Source: Pseudonocardia petroleophila
Lineage (GTDB): Bacteria; Actinomycetota; Actinomycetes; Mycobacteriales; Pseudonocardiaceae
NCBI RefSeq assembly: GCF_014235185.1
Contig: NZ_CP060131.1
Location: 999,501-1,063,500 of the forward strand
Direction: 5' to 3'
DNA length: 64,000 nucleotides
The notes beneath the pieces are model-generated. The model was not told the origin of the DNA. It made no database searches and saw only the letters and a program-made list of their open reading frames with translations. A program made the translations under genes and the position numbers. This document shows positions 34,065 to 45,536 of the stretch, piece by piece. Positions within the stretch are counted from its first letter, which is position 1. Every line of letters starts with the position of its first letter.

Positions 34065-34756
34065 TGATCGGCGATCGAGTGCCCGACTGCTGCCGGATGC
34101 CGCACACGTCCGCGGTGGAGGACACGCTGCGCACCGTGTTCGTGCGCAGCGGTCGCAGCGAGCCGGTCAGCACGTCGGCGCTCGCCGACGAGCTGCACGT
34201 GAGCCCGCCCACCGTGTCGATCATGCTCAAGCGGCTCACCGCGGCCGGGCTGCTGCGCCGCACCGACGGCCACCTCGCCGCCCTCACCGAGCACGGCGCC
34301 GCGCACGCCCGCGACGTCGTGCGCCGCCACCGGCTGCTGGAGGCGTTCCTCGCCCAGGAGCTGGGCGTGCCGTGGGACGAGGTGCACTCCGAGGCCGACG
34401 CGCTGGAGCACGCGGTGTCCGACCGCCTGGTCGACCGCATCGACCGCCACCTCGGCCGCCCGGAGCGCGACCCGCACGGCGACCCGATCCCGCGCGGTGC
34501 CGGCGGCCTCGACGAGGGCTGGGGCGTGCGGCTCGACGCCGCACCCGACGGCTCGACGTTCGACGTCGAGCGCGTCTACGACCGCGACAGCGCCGCCCTG
34601 CGCTACCTGGCCGGCCTCGGCATCCAGCCCGGCGTCCGGCTCGACGTGACCGAGCGCCAGCCCTTCGGCGGCCCCCTCTGGGTCCGCGTCGGGGCCGCCG
34701 ACCACGCGCTGGGCGAGCCGCTGACCCACCTCGTGCACGGGCGGGTCGTGGCATGA
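34064..34756 (+). CDS. DtxR-family metal-dependent regulator (probably Mn-type)
   Basis: 230 residues in the usual three parts. The winged helix has VSTSALADELHVSPPTVSIMLKRL. The dimer/metal domain has RRHRLLEAF and VPWDEVHSEADALEHAVSD. The C-terminal SH3-like domain ends in VRVGAADHALGE. At the position that is Cys in iron regulators and Glu in MntR the residue is Asp (HSEAD-ALEH), which argues for manganese rather than iron sensing; this is inference. It leads an operon with the metal ABC importer. Confidence 0.9.
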   Translation: MIGDRVPDCCRMPHTSAVEDTLRTVFVRSGRSEPVSTSALADELHVSPPTVSIMLKRLTAAGLLRRTDGHLAALTEHGAAHARDVVRRHRLLEAFLAQELGVPWDEVHSEADALEHAVSDRLVDRIDRHLGRPERDPHGDPIPRGAGGLDEGWGVRLDAAPDGSTFDVERVYDRDSAALRYLAGLGIQPGVRLDVTERQPFGGPLWVRVGAADHALGEPLTHLVHGRVVA

Positions 34757-35694
34757 GGAGGGTCCTCGCGGCGCTCGCGCTCGTCGTGCTCACCGGCTGC
34801 ACGTCCACCGCCGCGTCCGGCGACGAGCCGATCGGCGACCGCCCGGTCCGCGTCACCACCACCACCAACTTCATCACCGACACCGTCGAGCGGATCGGCG
34901 GCGCGGACGTCGAGGTCACCGGGCTGATGGGCCCCGGGGTCGACCCGCACCTCTACCGCGCCAGCGCCGGCGACGTGCAGACGCTCCGCCAGGCCGACGT
35001 GATCTTCTACGGCGGGCTGCAGCTGGAGGGCCGGATGGCCGAGCTGCTCGACGAGCTCGCCGCCCGCCAGCCCACGCAGGCCGTCACCGACGACATCCCG
35101 CGCACCGACCTGCTCGCCCCCGCCCCCGGCGCGAACGAGGAGTACGACCCGCACGTGTGGTTCGACGTCGGGCTCTGGGAGCAGGTCAGCCGCACGATCG
35201 CCGCGACGCTGTCCGAGCGCGACCCGGCCCGCGCCGACGCCTACGCGACGCGCCTGGACACCTACCTCGCCGAGCTCACCGAGCTCGACGCCTACGTCGC
35301 CGCGCGGATGGCCGAGATCGCGCCCGAGCGGCGACTGCTGGTCACCTCGCACGACGCGTTCGAGTACTTCGGCCGCCGCTACGGCCTGGAGGTGGCCGGC
35401 ATCCAGGGCATCTCCACCGCCGCGGAGGCCACCACCGCCGACGTCGAGCGCGTCGCCGAGCTGATCGCCGCCCGCGGCGTGCCCGCGGTGTTCGTCGAGT
35501 CCAGCGTGCCCCGCCAGACCATCGACGCCCTGATCGCAGCGGCGGGCCGGCGCGGCGCGGCCGTCACCGTCGGCGGCGAGCTCTACACCGACGCCGCCGG
35601 GGAGCCCGGCACACCCCAGGGCACCTACGTCGGCATGCTCCGCGCCAACGCCGACCTGATCGCCGACGGCCTCACCGAGACGCAGGGAAGCTGA
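34753..35694 (+). CDS. Metal-binding lipoprotein of a Mn/Zn ABC importer
   Basis: 313 residues. A signal peptide with lipobox LTGC (cysteine ~16) is followed by the cluster A-I fold with metal-ligand motifs: GVDPHLYRAS (His), YDPHVWFDVGLW (His), TSHDAFEYFGRRYG (His/Glu region) and VFVESSV. There is no His-rich loop of the ZnuA kind, which mildly favours manganese. The ATG overlaps the regulator's stop. Confidence 0.9.
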   Translation: MRRVLAALALVVLTGCTSTAASGDEPIGDRPVRVTTTTNFITDTVERIGGADVEVTGLMGPGVDPHLYRASAGDVQTLRQADVIFYGGLQLEGRMAELLDELAARQPTQAVTDDIPRTDLLAPAPGANEEYDPHVWFDVGLWEQVSRTIAATLSERDPARADAYATRLDTYLAELTELDAYVAARMAEIAPERRLLVTSHDAFEYFGRRYGLEVAGIQGISTAAEATTADVERVAELIAARGVPAVFVESSVPRQTIDALIAAAGRRGAAVTVGGELYTDAAGEPGTPQGTYVGMLRANADLIADGLTETQGS

Positions 35695-35695
35695 G

Positions 35696-36448
<753 letters not shown>

Positions 36449-36449
36449 G

Positions 36450-37625
36450 GTGTTCCCCCTCGCGGCGCTCCCCTACACCGACACGGTCGTGGTCCTCGGC
36501 GCGCTCGTGCTCGGCCTCACCAGCGGCGTCCTCGGCACGTTCGCGGTGCTGCGGCAGCGCAGCCTCGTCGGGGACGCGGTGGCGCACTCCACGCTGCCGG
36601 GCGTCTGCGTGGCGTTCCTCGTCGCCGGGGTGAAGGACGTGCCCGGCCTGCTCGTCGGGGCGGCGGTGGCCGGGCTGGTCGCGGCGCTGCTCATGGTCGG
36701 CATCGAGCGCACCGGGCGGATCAAGCCCGACACCGCGATCGGCGTGGTGCTGTCGGGCTTCTTCTCCCTCGGTGTCGTCCTGCTGACCCACATCGCGAGC
36801 ACCGCCGACGCCGACCAGGCCGGCCTGGAGAACTACCTGTTCGGCCAGGCCGCGGGCCTGCTCGCGTCCGACGTCGTGGTGATGGCGGTGCTCGGCGGCG
36901 TCGCGCTGCTGGTCGTCGGGGCGCTGCGCCGCGCGCTCACCACCACCCTGTTCGACTCCTCCTACGCCGGGTCGATCGGCCTGCCGGTGCGGGCGCTGGA
37001 GGTCCTGATGACGGGGCTGCTGGTCGTCGCCGTCGTCATCGGCGTCCGGGTGGTCGGGGCGATCCTCATGGTGGCGATGCTCGTCGTGCCGACCGTCGTG
37101 GCCCGCCAGCTCGCCGACCGCTTCACCTACGTGCTGCCGCTCGCCGGGGTCGTCGGCGCGGTCGTCGGGATCACCGGGTCGCTGCTGGCCACCCGCGCCG
37201 CGCTGCCGACCGGGCCGGTGATCGTGCTGGTCGGGTTCTCGATCGCCGTGGCGGCGGTGCTGCTGGCGCCGGGCCGCGGGGTGCTGTGGCGGGCCTCCCG
37301 GCTGGCGAACCGCCGCCGCCGGGTGCTCCGCGACGCCGTGCTCGTCTCGCCGGGTGCCCCGATGCGCTCGGTCGGCGACCGCATGGCCCGCGCCTCCCTG
37401 CGCCGCTCCGGGCTGCTCGACGACCACGGCCTCACCCCCGCCGGGCACCGCGCCGCCGACGAGCTGGCCGACCGCCGGGCGCTGTGGTCGGCGTGGCTGG
37501 AGCACGGCGCGCTCGTCGACCTGCCCGACGCCCGCGAACCCGACCCCACCGACCTGCGCGGCAGCCTCGGCGACGACGCCGTCGCGCAGCTGCGCCTGCT
37601 GAGCGCCGGAGGCCGCCGTGGGTGA
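36450..37625 (+). CDS. Mn/Zn ABC importer permease fused to a DtxR-like C-terminal domain
   Basis: 391 residues. Residues 1 to ~278 are a normal family permease with about eight helices (AVLRQRSLVGDAVAHSTLPG; GVRVVGAILMVAMLVVP). Residues ~285-391 are cytoplasmic and resemble a DtxR winged-helix/dimer segment (RRSGLLDDHGLTPAGHRAAD; RRALWSAWLEHG). The His and Glu of the DtxR site (RxHRLxE) are replaced here (DRRALWS), so the tail probably does not bind metal in that way. A permease-DtxR fusion is known in chlamydial YtgCR; here a separate regulator also exists. Confidence 0.85.
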   Translation: MFPLAALPYTDTVVVLGALVLGLTSGVLGTFAVLRQRSLVGDAVAHSTLPGVCVAFLVAGVKDVPGLLVGAAVAGLVAALLMVGIERTGRIKPDTAIGVVLSGFFSLGVVLLTHIASTADADQAGLENYLFGQAAGLLASDVVVMAVLGGVALLVVGALRRALTTTLFDSSYAGSIGLPVRALEVLMTGLLVVAVVIGVRVVGAILMVAMLVVPTVVARQLADRFTYVLPLAGVVGAVVGITGSLLATRAALPTGPVIVLVGFSIAVAAVLLAPGRGVLWRASRLANRRRRVLRDAVLVSPGAPMRSVGDRMARASLRRSGLLDDHGLTPAGHRAADELADRRALWSAWLEHGALVDLPDAREPDPTDLRGSLGDDAVAQLRLLSAGGRRG

Positions 37626-38520
37626 CGCCGTGCTCGGCGACAGCATCGTGATCATCGTGGTGGCCGGGCTGGTCGCCACCGCCTGCGGGCTGCTCGGCCC
37701 GTTCCTCGTGCTGCGCCGGATCGCCCTGCTCTCCGACGCCGTCAGCCACGCCGTGCTGCCCGGGATCGTCGCCGTCTGGCTGGTCTGGCAGACGCGCGCG
37801 CCGCTCCCGGTCGTCGTCGGGGCGGCGGCGTTCGCGGTGCTCTGCGTCCTGGGCATCGACGCGCTGCGCGCCAGCGGGCTCATGGCGTCCGACGCGGCGA
37901 TCGCGCTGGTGTTCCCCGCCCTGTTCTCCCTGGGCGTCCTGGGCGTCACCCGCTTCGCCGACGGCATCCACCTCGACCTCGACTCCACGATCTACGGCGA
38001 GATCGCGTTCGTCCCGTTCGACGCCATCGACCTCGGCGGCGGGGTCGGCGTCGCGCGGGCCGGCGTCACGCTCGCCGTGGTCGTGGTGCTCAACCTGCTG
38101 CTGGTGACCCTGCTGTGGAAGGAGCTCAAGGCCACCACGTTCGACCCGGCCTTCGGGGCGACGGTCCGGCTGCGGCCGCAGCTGCTCTCGCGGCTGCTGC
38201 TCGTCGCCGTCGCCGTCACGGCGGTCTCGGCGTTCGAGGCGGTGGGCGCGATCCTCGTCGTCACGATGCTGATCGTCCCCGCGGCCACGGCGTACCTGCT
38301 CACCGACCGGTTGGTCGTGATGGTGGCGCTGGCCGTCGGCGTCGGGTGGGTGGGCGCGATCGCCGGGCACAGCCTCGCCATCGCCTACGACAGCTCGATC
38401 GCCGGCGCGATGGGCCTGGTCTGCGCGGCCTGCTTCGTGCTCGCCCTGCTGCTGTCCCCGAAGCACGGCCTGCTCACCCGGCGCCTGCGCCGCAGAGCCG
38501 GCGTAGCGTCGGCCCCGTGA
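37618..38520 (+). CDS. Second permease of the Mn/Zn ABC importer
   Basis: 300 residues, about eight or nine membrane helices, with the family motifs VLRRIALLSDAVSHAVLPG and FEAVGAILVVTMLIVPAATAYLL. It overlaps the fused permease by 8 nt and presumably forms a heterodimer with it. It lacks the C-terminal DtxR-like tail. Confidence 0.9.
   Translation: MGDAVLGDSIVIIVVAGLVATACGLLGPFLVLRRIALLSDAVSHAVLPGIVAVWLVWQTRAPLPVVVGAAAFAVLCVLGIDALRASGLMASDAAIALVFPALFSLGVLGVTRFADGIHLDLDSTIYGEIAFVPFDAIDLGGGVGVARAGVTLAVVVVLNLLLVTLLWKELKATTFDPAFGATVRLRPQLLSRLLLVAVAVTAVSAFEAVGAILVVTMLIVPAATAYLLTDRLVVMVALAVGVGWVGAIAGHSLAIAYDSSIAGAMGLVCAACFVLALLLSPKHGLLTRRLRRRAGVASAP
38504..38509 (+). promoter_or_regulatory. Internal -10 box before the cyclotransferase-like gene
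   Basis: TAGCGT, 7 nt before the GTG at 38517 and inside the end of the permease gene. It suggests a separate leaderless transcript. Confidence 0.35.
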
Positions 38521-39542
38521 TCTGGCCCGACGCCGACTTCCCCGACACCCCCTACCCCGGCACGGTCCCGCCCGCGTCGTTCGTCCACGTCGACGGGGCC
38601 TCCCACGAGCTGACGCCCGGCCCGTCGCGGGTCGACGACGTCCCGCTCGACGACTGGCTCGCCGCCCGCGGGGCCGCCCCGGCCGCGGGACGGGTCCCGG
38701 TGCTGGCCTACGGCTCCAACCGCTCCCCCGGCAAGATCAGCTGGCTGCGGGCCGAGATGGGCCTGGGCGCGGACCCCGTCGTCGTGCTGCGCGCCCGCAC
38801 GTCCGGGGTGACCGCGGTGTGGGCGGCCGGGCTCCGTGCCCGCGACGGTCAGCGGCCCGCGACCCTCGCCGCCGCCCCCGGCATCGAGGAGGAGCACGCG
38901 GTCTGGTTCGCCACGCCCGAGCAGGTCGCGGTGCTCGACCGCTGCGAGGGCCGCGACGAGCGCTTCCGCCTCGCCCGCCTGCGCACCGGCACCGTGCACA
39001 CCGAGGACGGCGCCCGGATCGACGAGCCGTGGGTCTACGTCGGGCACTCCCCCGCCCGGGCCCCGCTGCACGTCGGCGGCGAGCCCGTGCGGTGCGTCTC
39101 CACCCCGCAGGCCGCCGCCGTCGACCTGGTCGGCGAACCCGGCCCCGACGGGCTCGACGCCCCCACCGCCGTCGGCGCGCCGCATCCCGACGAGTGGCCG
39201 ACGGAGCTGTTCGCCTACGGCCTGCTGCAGCCGGGGCAGGTCTCGTGGCACTACGTGGAGCCCTACGCCGCGGGCGGGCACCGGCACGCCACGGTCGCGG
39301 GGTCCGTGCTCGACACCGGACGCGGCTATCCCGCCTGGCTCCCCGACTCCGTCGGCGCCGTCCCGGGCACGCTGATCGCGCTGCGCGACCCGGTCGCCGC
39401 GTTCCCCGCGATGGACGCCTACGAGGGCCCCGAGTACCAGCGGATCCGCACGGTCACCACCGACGGCACCGTGGGCTGGGCCTACGCCTGGCGCGCACCC
39501 GTCGACGGGTTCCGGCCGGGCTGGACCCCCGCCGCCGGCTGA
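38517..39542 (+). CDS. Protein with two gamma-glutamylcyclotransferase-like domains
   Basis: 341 residues. The glycine-rich turn that opens the GGCT/AIG2 fold occurs twice: VLAYGSNRSPGKI in the first half and LFAYGLLQPGQVSWHYVE in the second. Each half also has a late acidic motif (VAVLDRCEGRDERFRL; FPAMDAYEGPEYQRIR), where the family's catalytic Glu lies. It may form 5-oxoproline from a gamma-glutamyl compound. The GTG overlaps the permease stop (GTGA) but has its own -10 box. Confidence 0.72.
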   Translation: MIWPDADFPDTPYPGTVPPASFVHVDGASHELTPGPSRVDDVPLDDWLAARGAAPAAGRVPVLAYGSNRSPGKISWLRAEMGLGADPVVVLRARTSGVTAVWAAGLRARDGQRPATLAAAPGIEEEHAVWFATPEQVAVLDRCEGRDERFRLARLRTGTVHTEDGARIDEPWVYVGHSPARAPLHVGGEPVRCVSTPQAAAVDLVGEPGPDGLDAPTAVGAPHPDEWPTELFAYGLLQPGQVSWHYVEPYAAGGHRHATVAGSVLDTGRGYPAWLPDSVGAVPGTLIALRDPVAAFPAMDAYEGPEYQRIRTVTTDGTVGWAYAWRAPVDGFRPGWTPAAG

Positions 39543-39555
39543 CCCCCCGCACGGA

Positions 39556-39601
39556 CCGCGGGGCCCGCACACAGGTTCTGACCTGCGTGCGGGCCCCGCG
39601 G
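39556..39601. terminator. Hairpin between convergent genes, 21-bp arms
   Basis: Arms 39556-39576 and 39581-39601 around the loop TCTG, with one mismatch (A39571 against C39586). In minus-strand RNA that pair is U-G, so the helix is complete for the transporter transcript ending at 39619, while plus-strand RNA has a mismatch. Confidence 0.7.
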
Positions 39602-39618
39602 CGTGTGCGCGACCGGGA

Positions 39619-40983
39619 TCAGCCGACCTTCTCCCGGATCAGCGACGCCCCCGAGCCGGGCAGCGGCTGCCCGGCGCTCTCCTTCACCAGCAGCACCGCC
39701 CCCAGCGAGATCAGCGACGCCACGGCGACGTAGATGCCCGGGCTCGCGTTGTTGCCCGTGCCCGCCACCAGCAGCGCCAGGATCGCGGGCGCCGTGCCGC
39801 CGAAGACCGACGTCGAGATGTTGTAGCCGATGGAGAACCCGCCGTAGCGGACGTCGGTGTCGAACAGCGCGGGCAGGGTGGCCGACATCGTGCCCAGCAG
39901 GAGCACGAGCAGCAGCCCCAGCACGACCAGCCCGCCGACGGTGCCCAGTGCCGTGCCCGAGTCGAGCATGAGGAACGCGGGGTAGGACAGCACGATGAAC
40001 CCGATGCAGGACCCGAGGATCAGCGGCTTGCGGCCGATCCGGTCGGACAGCGCACCGACCGGGATGATCACGATCATGATCAGCAGCATCATGCCGAGGA
40101 TGTAGAGCAGCGCCGGCGTGGGCTCCAGCCCGGTCGTCGACTCCAGGTACGTCGGCATGTAGAAGAGGATCGTGTAGACCGCGACGTTGTAGAACAGCAC
40201 CAGGCCGACGCAGACGAGGATCGGGCGCCAGTGCTTGGTGAGCACGTCCTTGAGCGGCGACTCCGAGACCTGGGCCTTCTCCTCCAGGGCCAGGAACGCC
40301 GGGGTGTCCTCGAGCTTGCTCCGCAGGTACAGCCCGACCAGGCCGAGCGGACCGGCGATCAGGAACGGGACGCGCCAGCCCCAGGAGTTCATGTCGGCCT
40401 CGGACAGCGACACCTGCAGCAGCGTCACCATGCCGGCCGCCAGGACGAACCCGCCGGTCGTGCCCAGCTCGAGGAAGCTGCAGTAGAAGCCGCGGCGCTT
40501 GTCCGGGGCGTACTCGGCGATGAACGCCGCGGCGCCGCCGTACTCGCCGCCGGTGGCGAAGCCCTGCACGATGCGCAGCAGGATGAGCATGATCGGCGCC
40601 GCGATGCCGACCATCGCGTACGTGGGCAGCAGGCCGATCAGGAAGCTGGCCCCCGACATGACGATGATCGTCAGCGCCAGGACCTTCTTGCGGCCGATCC
40701 GGTCGCCGAGCGGGCCCAGGATGATCCCGCCGAACGGGCGTACGAGGTACGCCACGGCGAAGATGGCGAGGGCGAAGAACGGACCGGCGTTCTCGGTGTC
40801 ACCGCCCGGGATCAGGTTGAGCGTGATGTAGGCGACGACGTAGCTGTAGATGCCGTAGTCGAACCACTCGACCAGGTTGCCCATCGCCGCCGCCCCGACG
40901 GCCTTGCGCACCGTGGGTTCGTCGACCTCTGTCGCCGCGAAGGTGTCCGACTTGGACATCTCGGGCATGTCCGATGTGGTCAT
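39619..40983 (-). CDS. MHS/ProP-like MFS transporter
   Basis: 454 residues, twelve membrane helices. MNLVEWFDYGIYSYV-type helix 1 (GNLVEWFDYGIYSYVVAYI), GDRIGRKKVLALTI and GFATGGEYGGAAAFIAEYAPDKRRG are MHS/ProP signatures. Substrates in the family are betaines, proline and carboxylates. It lies downstream of the monooxygenase gene set on the same strand, 63 bp after the amidohydrolase, so it could import or export a pathway organic acid. A strong ribosome region GGGGGAGG precedes the ATG. Confidence 0.9.
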   Translation of the reverse strand: MTTSDMPEMSKSDTFAATEVDEPTVRKAVGAAAMGNLVEWFDYGIYSYVVAYITLNLIPGGDTENAGPFFALAIFAVAYLVRPFGGIILGPLGDRIGRKKVLALTIIVMSGASFLIGLLPTYAMVGIAAPIMLILLRIVQGFATGGEYGGAAAFIAEYAPDKRRGFYCSFLELGTTGGFVLAAGMVTLLQVSLSEADMNSWGWRVPFLIAGPLGLVGLYLRSKLEDTPAFLALEEKAQVSESPLKDVLTKHWRPILVCVGLVLFYNVAVYTILFYMPTYLESTTGLEPTPALLYILGMMLLIMIVIIPVGALSDRIGRKPLILGSCIGFIVLSYPAFLMLDSGTALGTVGGLVVLGLLLVLLLGTMSATLPALFDTDVRYGGFSIGYNISTSVFGGTAPAILALLVAGTGNNASPGIYVAVASLISLGAVLLVKESAGQPLPGSGASLIREKVG

Positions 40984-41046
40984 GGTGGAGCCTCCCCCGA
41001 TTGGCCGACCACGCTAGGAGCGCCCGCGCAGGTCTGCAACCGCTGG

Positions 41047-42165
41047 CTATCCGCGCCGGGCCACGATCGCCGGCGCCAGCCGCCCGCCCTCGATGCCGTA
41101 GAGCCGGGCCGCGTTGCCCCCGAGGATCGCCCGCCGGGCGTCGAGGTCGAGGTCGCGGTAGCGGCCGCGCAGCTCGTCCGGGAAGCGGTACTCGGCCAGC
41201 TGCTCCACCAGCCGGCCCGGGCGCACGAGCGGGTAGCCGCTGCCGAACAGCAGGCGCTCCGGCCCGAACGCGAGCAGCAGCTCCCCGAACGCGCGCCCGA
41301 ACTCCGCACGCGCGTCGGTGGCGGAGATCCACGGCAGGATCTCGGTGAGAAGGACGTGCACGTTGGACAGCCGGGCCAGGCGGCACAGCTCGTCGGCGGG
41401 CAGGCACCCGGCCCCGAGCACGAACGACGTGCGCGGCAGCGCGGTGGCCAGCTCCCGGAAGTGGGCGACGTCGAACCCCGCCGACGCCACGCGCTGCACC
41501 GGCCGCGTGCGCACCGGCAGCGCCGATCCCGAGCGCACCGGCTCGGCCCAGCTCGGCAGCCGCGGAGCGGTGCCGTGGACCCGCTGGCCGGCCGCCGCCC
41601 GCCAGCGGCGCCACGGCGCGGGCCCGGCCGACGGTGCGACACCCAGGTGCACCACGCCCGCCCCGGACGCCGCGCAGCGCGCCAGTGCCCGCCGCAGCCA
41701 GGTCTCCCGCAGCTCCATGCGCCCACCCGGGCGCCGGGACTCGCAGAACGTCAGCCCGCGCATGTCCCAGCGGCGCACCTTCGCGGCGATCCCCCGTGCG
41801 CCGGGCTGGCCGGCGTCCGGGTCGAGCTCGCCGCTGAGCACGAACCGGCCGGGCATCCGCGCGGCCAGCTCCGCGTGCCAGGCCACGGGCGAGAACCCGA
41901 GGACGAACAGGTCACCGAGGACGACGGGTTGCAGCACCGCCCGGTCGACGTGGCCGCCGGCGAAGACGTCCCGCCGCAGCCCGTCCTCGGTGACGCGCTC
42001 GACCTCCGGCAGCGGCACCGCGGAGCCGTCCAGCTCCCGGTGCCGCCGCAGGAGGTCGGCGGCGAACACTTCACCTGCAGGCCCCGCCTGGTTGTGCGGA
42101 CTCGCGTCCCAGGCGTGGACCTGCGCGTCGACCACGAGGTAGGTCTCGCCGTCGACGTCGTACAT
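41047..42165 (-). CDS. Amidohydrolase-family protein of the diiron monooxygenase cluster
   Basis: 372 residues. The first strand reads VVDAQVHAWD, the metal/active-site beginning of amidohydrolase-2 (ACMSD-like) enzymes; later motifs include LLFGSGYPLVRPG and ILGGNAARLYG at the C-terminus. A protein of this type next to the chaperonin is usual in actinobacterial propane and acetone/phenol monooxygenase (prm/mim) clusters; its role is not established. The ATG directly follows the GroEL stop (TAGATG). Confidence 0.75.
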   Translation of the reverse strand: MYDVDGETYLVVDAQVHAWDASPHNQAGPAGEVFAADLLRRHRELDGSAVPLPEVERVTEDGLRRDVFAGGHVDRAVLQPVVLGDLFVLGFSPVAWHAELAARMPGRFVLSGELDPDAGQPGARGIAAKVRRWDMRGLTFCESRRPGGRMELRETWLRRALARCAASGAGVVHLGVAPSAGPAPWRRWRAAAGQRVHGTAPRLPSWAEPVRSGSALPVRTRPVQRVASAGFDVAHFRELATALPRTSFVLGAGCLPADELCRLARLSNVHVLLTEILPWISATDARAEFGRAFGELLLAFGPERLLFGSGYPLVRPGRLVEQLAEYRFPDELRGRYRDLDLDARRAILGGNAARLYGIEGGRLAPAIVARRG

Positions 42166-43977
<1,812 letters not shown>

Positions 43978-44352
43978 CTACTTCACCTCGGGAGGCAGCA
44001 TGTCGCCGATGAACTCGGCGGCCTCCTCCAGATTCCCGAACATCACGGTCCGGTCATCCATGTGGATCATCTTGCCGTAGTGCGTGGACATGTTCTCCTC
44101 GAACTCGGAGGCGTCGTAGAAGCCCTCCTCCTCGCCCAGTGCCTCGGAGATCTCGTCGTAGACGAAGTCCATCCGGCCCACGCAGTCCACGCGGATCATG
44201 GAGGGCAGGTGCGTGATGGTCACGTTCTCCTGCTTGTTCATGACGTCCGCGACGACCACGCCGACCTGGTTGTTCATCAGCGTCACGCCGGCCATGTTGC
44301 TGGCGGTGTTGTTCGCCTTGAACGGGCTCTCAGCGGTCTTGAAACCAGTCAC
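43978..44352 (-). CDS. prmD: Monooxygenase coupling/regulatory protein (MmoB/DmpM family)
   Basis: 124 residues. The core VGVVVADVMNKQENVTITHLP and the later SMIRVDCVGRMDFVYDEISEAL match the family that binds the hydroxylase and tunes electron transfer and substrate access. Normally about 110 residues, so it has a slightly extended N-terminus. The GTG start overlaps the small-subunit stop (GTGA). Confidence 0.9.
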   Translation of the reverse strand: MTGFKTAESPFKANNTASNMAGVTLMNNQVGVVVADVMNKQENVTITHLPSMIRVDCVGRMDFVYDEISEALGEEEGFYDASEFEENMSTHYGKMIHMDDRTVMFGNLEEAAEFIGDMLPPEVK

Positions 44353-45536
44353 TGCGACAGCTCCTTCGGGGGCTCCAGTCCGAGTTCGGTCACGATGCCG
44401 GCGAAGCGGCTCTTGGCCCGGTCGAGTGCGTCCTCGAAACGCGGGGGCTTGGCGTCGGGCTGGCTCCACAGGGGCTGCAGCGCGCGAGCGGCCTCGAGGC
44501 AGAGCGGAACCCAGTGGGACAGCCAGCCCTGCATGAGCTCCTTGTTGTAGGCCGCGAACTCCTTGTCCTGCGTCAGCGGGCCGAAGCACGCCTGCGTCCA
44601 GCGCAGGTCACGCTGCGAGTAGTCGTACTCGCCCGCGCCGATGACGGTCGGGGTCACGAAGTCGCCGTTGCCGGCCGCGGCCTGCTGGACCAGGTTGCTG
44701 CGGAACAGCTCGCCGATCAGGGGCTCGAAGACTACGTTGGTGGCGAAGGCCATCTCGCCCCAGTCGTCGTCGACGGCCGTGAGTGCCTCGACGACCTTGC
44801 GGACGCCCTGCCACTCGGCGTCGTTGTTCCACGCGTCGAGGTGCGCGGTGCCGTCGAAGCCCTCGATCTCCTCGGAGAGCGTGAGGTTGTACAGCGCCAG
44901 GTCCTGCGCGAAACGGATCTTGTGCATGCTGTTCACGACCATCGCCGTGTTGTGCATGTTGGTGGGGCAGGACCGGTTGATCGCGGCGAAGACGTACAGG
45001 CCGAGGATGTGCTCGATGTGCATCCACGCGCCGACGTTGCGCTCGACGAAGGTCTTCCAGTTCGCGGTCCAGTTGTCGAAGGCCTTCGCCTGACGGGCGT
45101 TCTCGACGTTCTGGGTGGTCTGGCGGACGACGTTCGCGTTGTAGCGGTAGAACGTCATCTCCCATTCCTCGTTGGGATCCCGGAACTCGTGCCAGCCGTG
45201 GGCGGGCCACTCCTCGACGTGGTTGTTGCCGGTGCCGACGCCGTTCTCCGGCTCGGGCTTGTCGACGCCCCAGGCCTTGAGCTTCGTCCAGGTCAGCGGG
45301 TATCCGCGGCTGCCGTCGGCGAAGCCGTAGATCCACCCCTGGGCGAGGTAGTGGCGGGGGTCGGGCTGGACGTCGACCGTGACGTCCTCGTAGTGGGTCT
45401 GCTTACGCTTCGCCGGCTTGTAGTAGTTGTACCGACGTGCGCTCGCACCGGAGTCCGGGAACTCCTGCGCGCCTGCCTCCGCATCCGTGAACTGTGGCTT
45501 CGGGACACTGCGTTCGGGACGTTGAGCAGTGGTCAT
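44349..45536 (-). CDS. prmC: Diiron monooxygenase hydroxylase small (beta) subunit
   Basis: 395 residues, homologous in fold to the large subunit but without a complete diiron ligand set. Recognisable segments are HYEDVTVDVQPDPRHYLAQG, WEMTFYRYNANVVRQTTQNV and MHIEHILGLYVFAAINR. It is a structural subunit of the hydroxylase. It overlaps the reductase stop (ATGA). Alternative names thmB or mimC apply if the substrate is tetrahydrofuran or acetone/phenol. Confidence 0.92.
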   Translation of the reverse strand: MTTAQRPERSVPKPQFTDAEAGAQEFPDSGASARRYNYYKPAKRKQTHYEDVTVDVQPDPRHYLAQGWIYGFADGSRGYPLTWTKLKAWGVDKPEPENGVGTGNNHVEEWPAHGWHEFRDPNEEWEMTFYRYNANVVRQTTQNVENARQAKAFDNWTANWKTFVERNVGAWMHIEHILGLYVFAAINRSCPTNMHNTAMVVNSMHKIRFAQDLALYNLTLSEEIEGFDGTAHLDAWNNDAEWQGVRKVVEALTAVDDDWGEMAFATNVVFEPLIGELFRSNLVQQAAAGNGDFVTPTVIGAGEYDYSQRDLRWTQACFGPLTQDKEFAAYNKELMQGWLSHWVPLCLEAARALQPLWSQPDAKPPRFEDALDRAKSRFAGIVTELGLEPPKELSQ

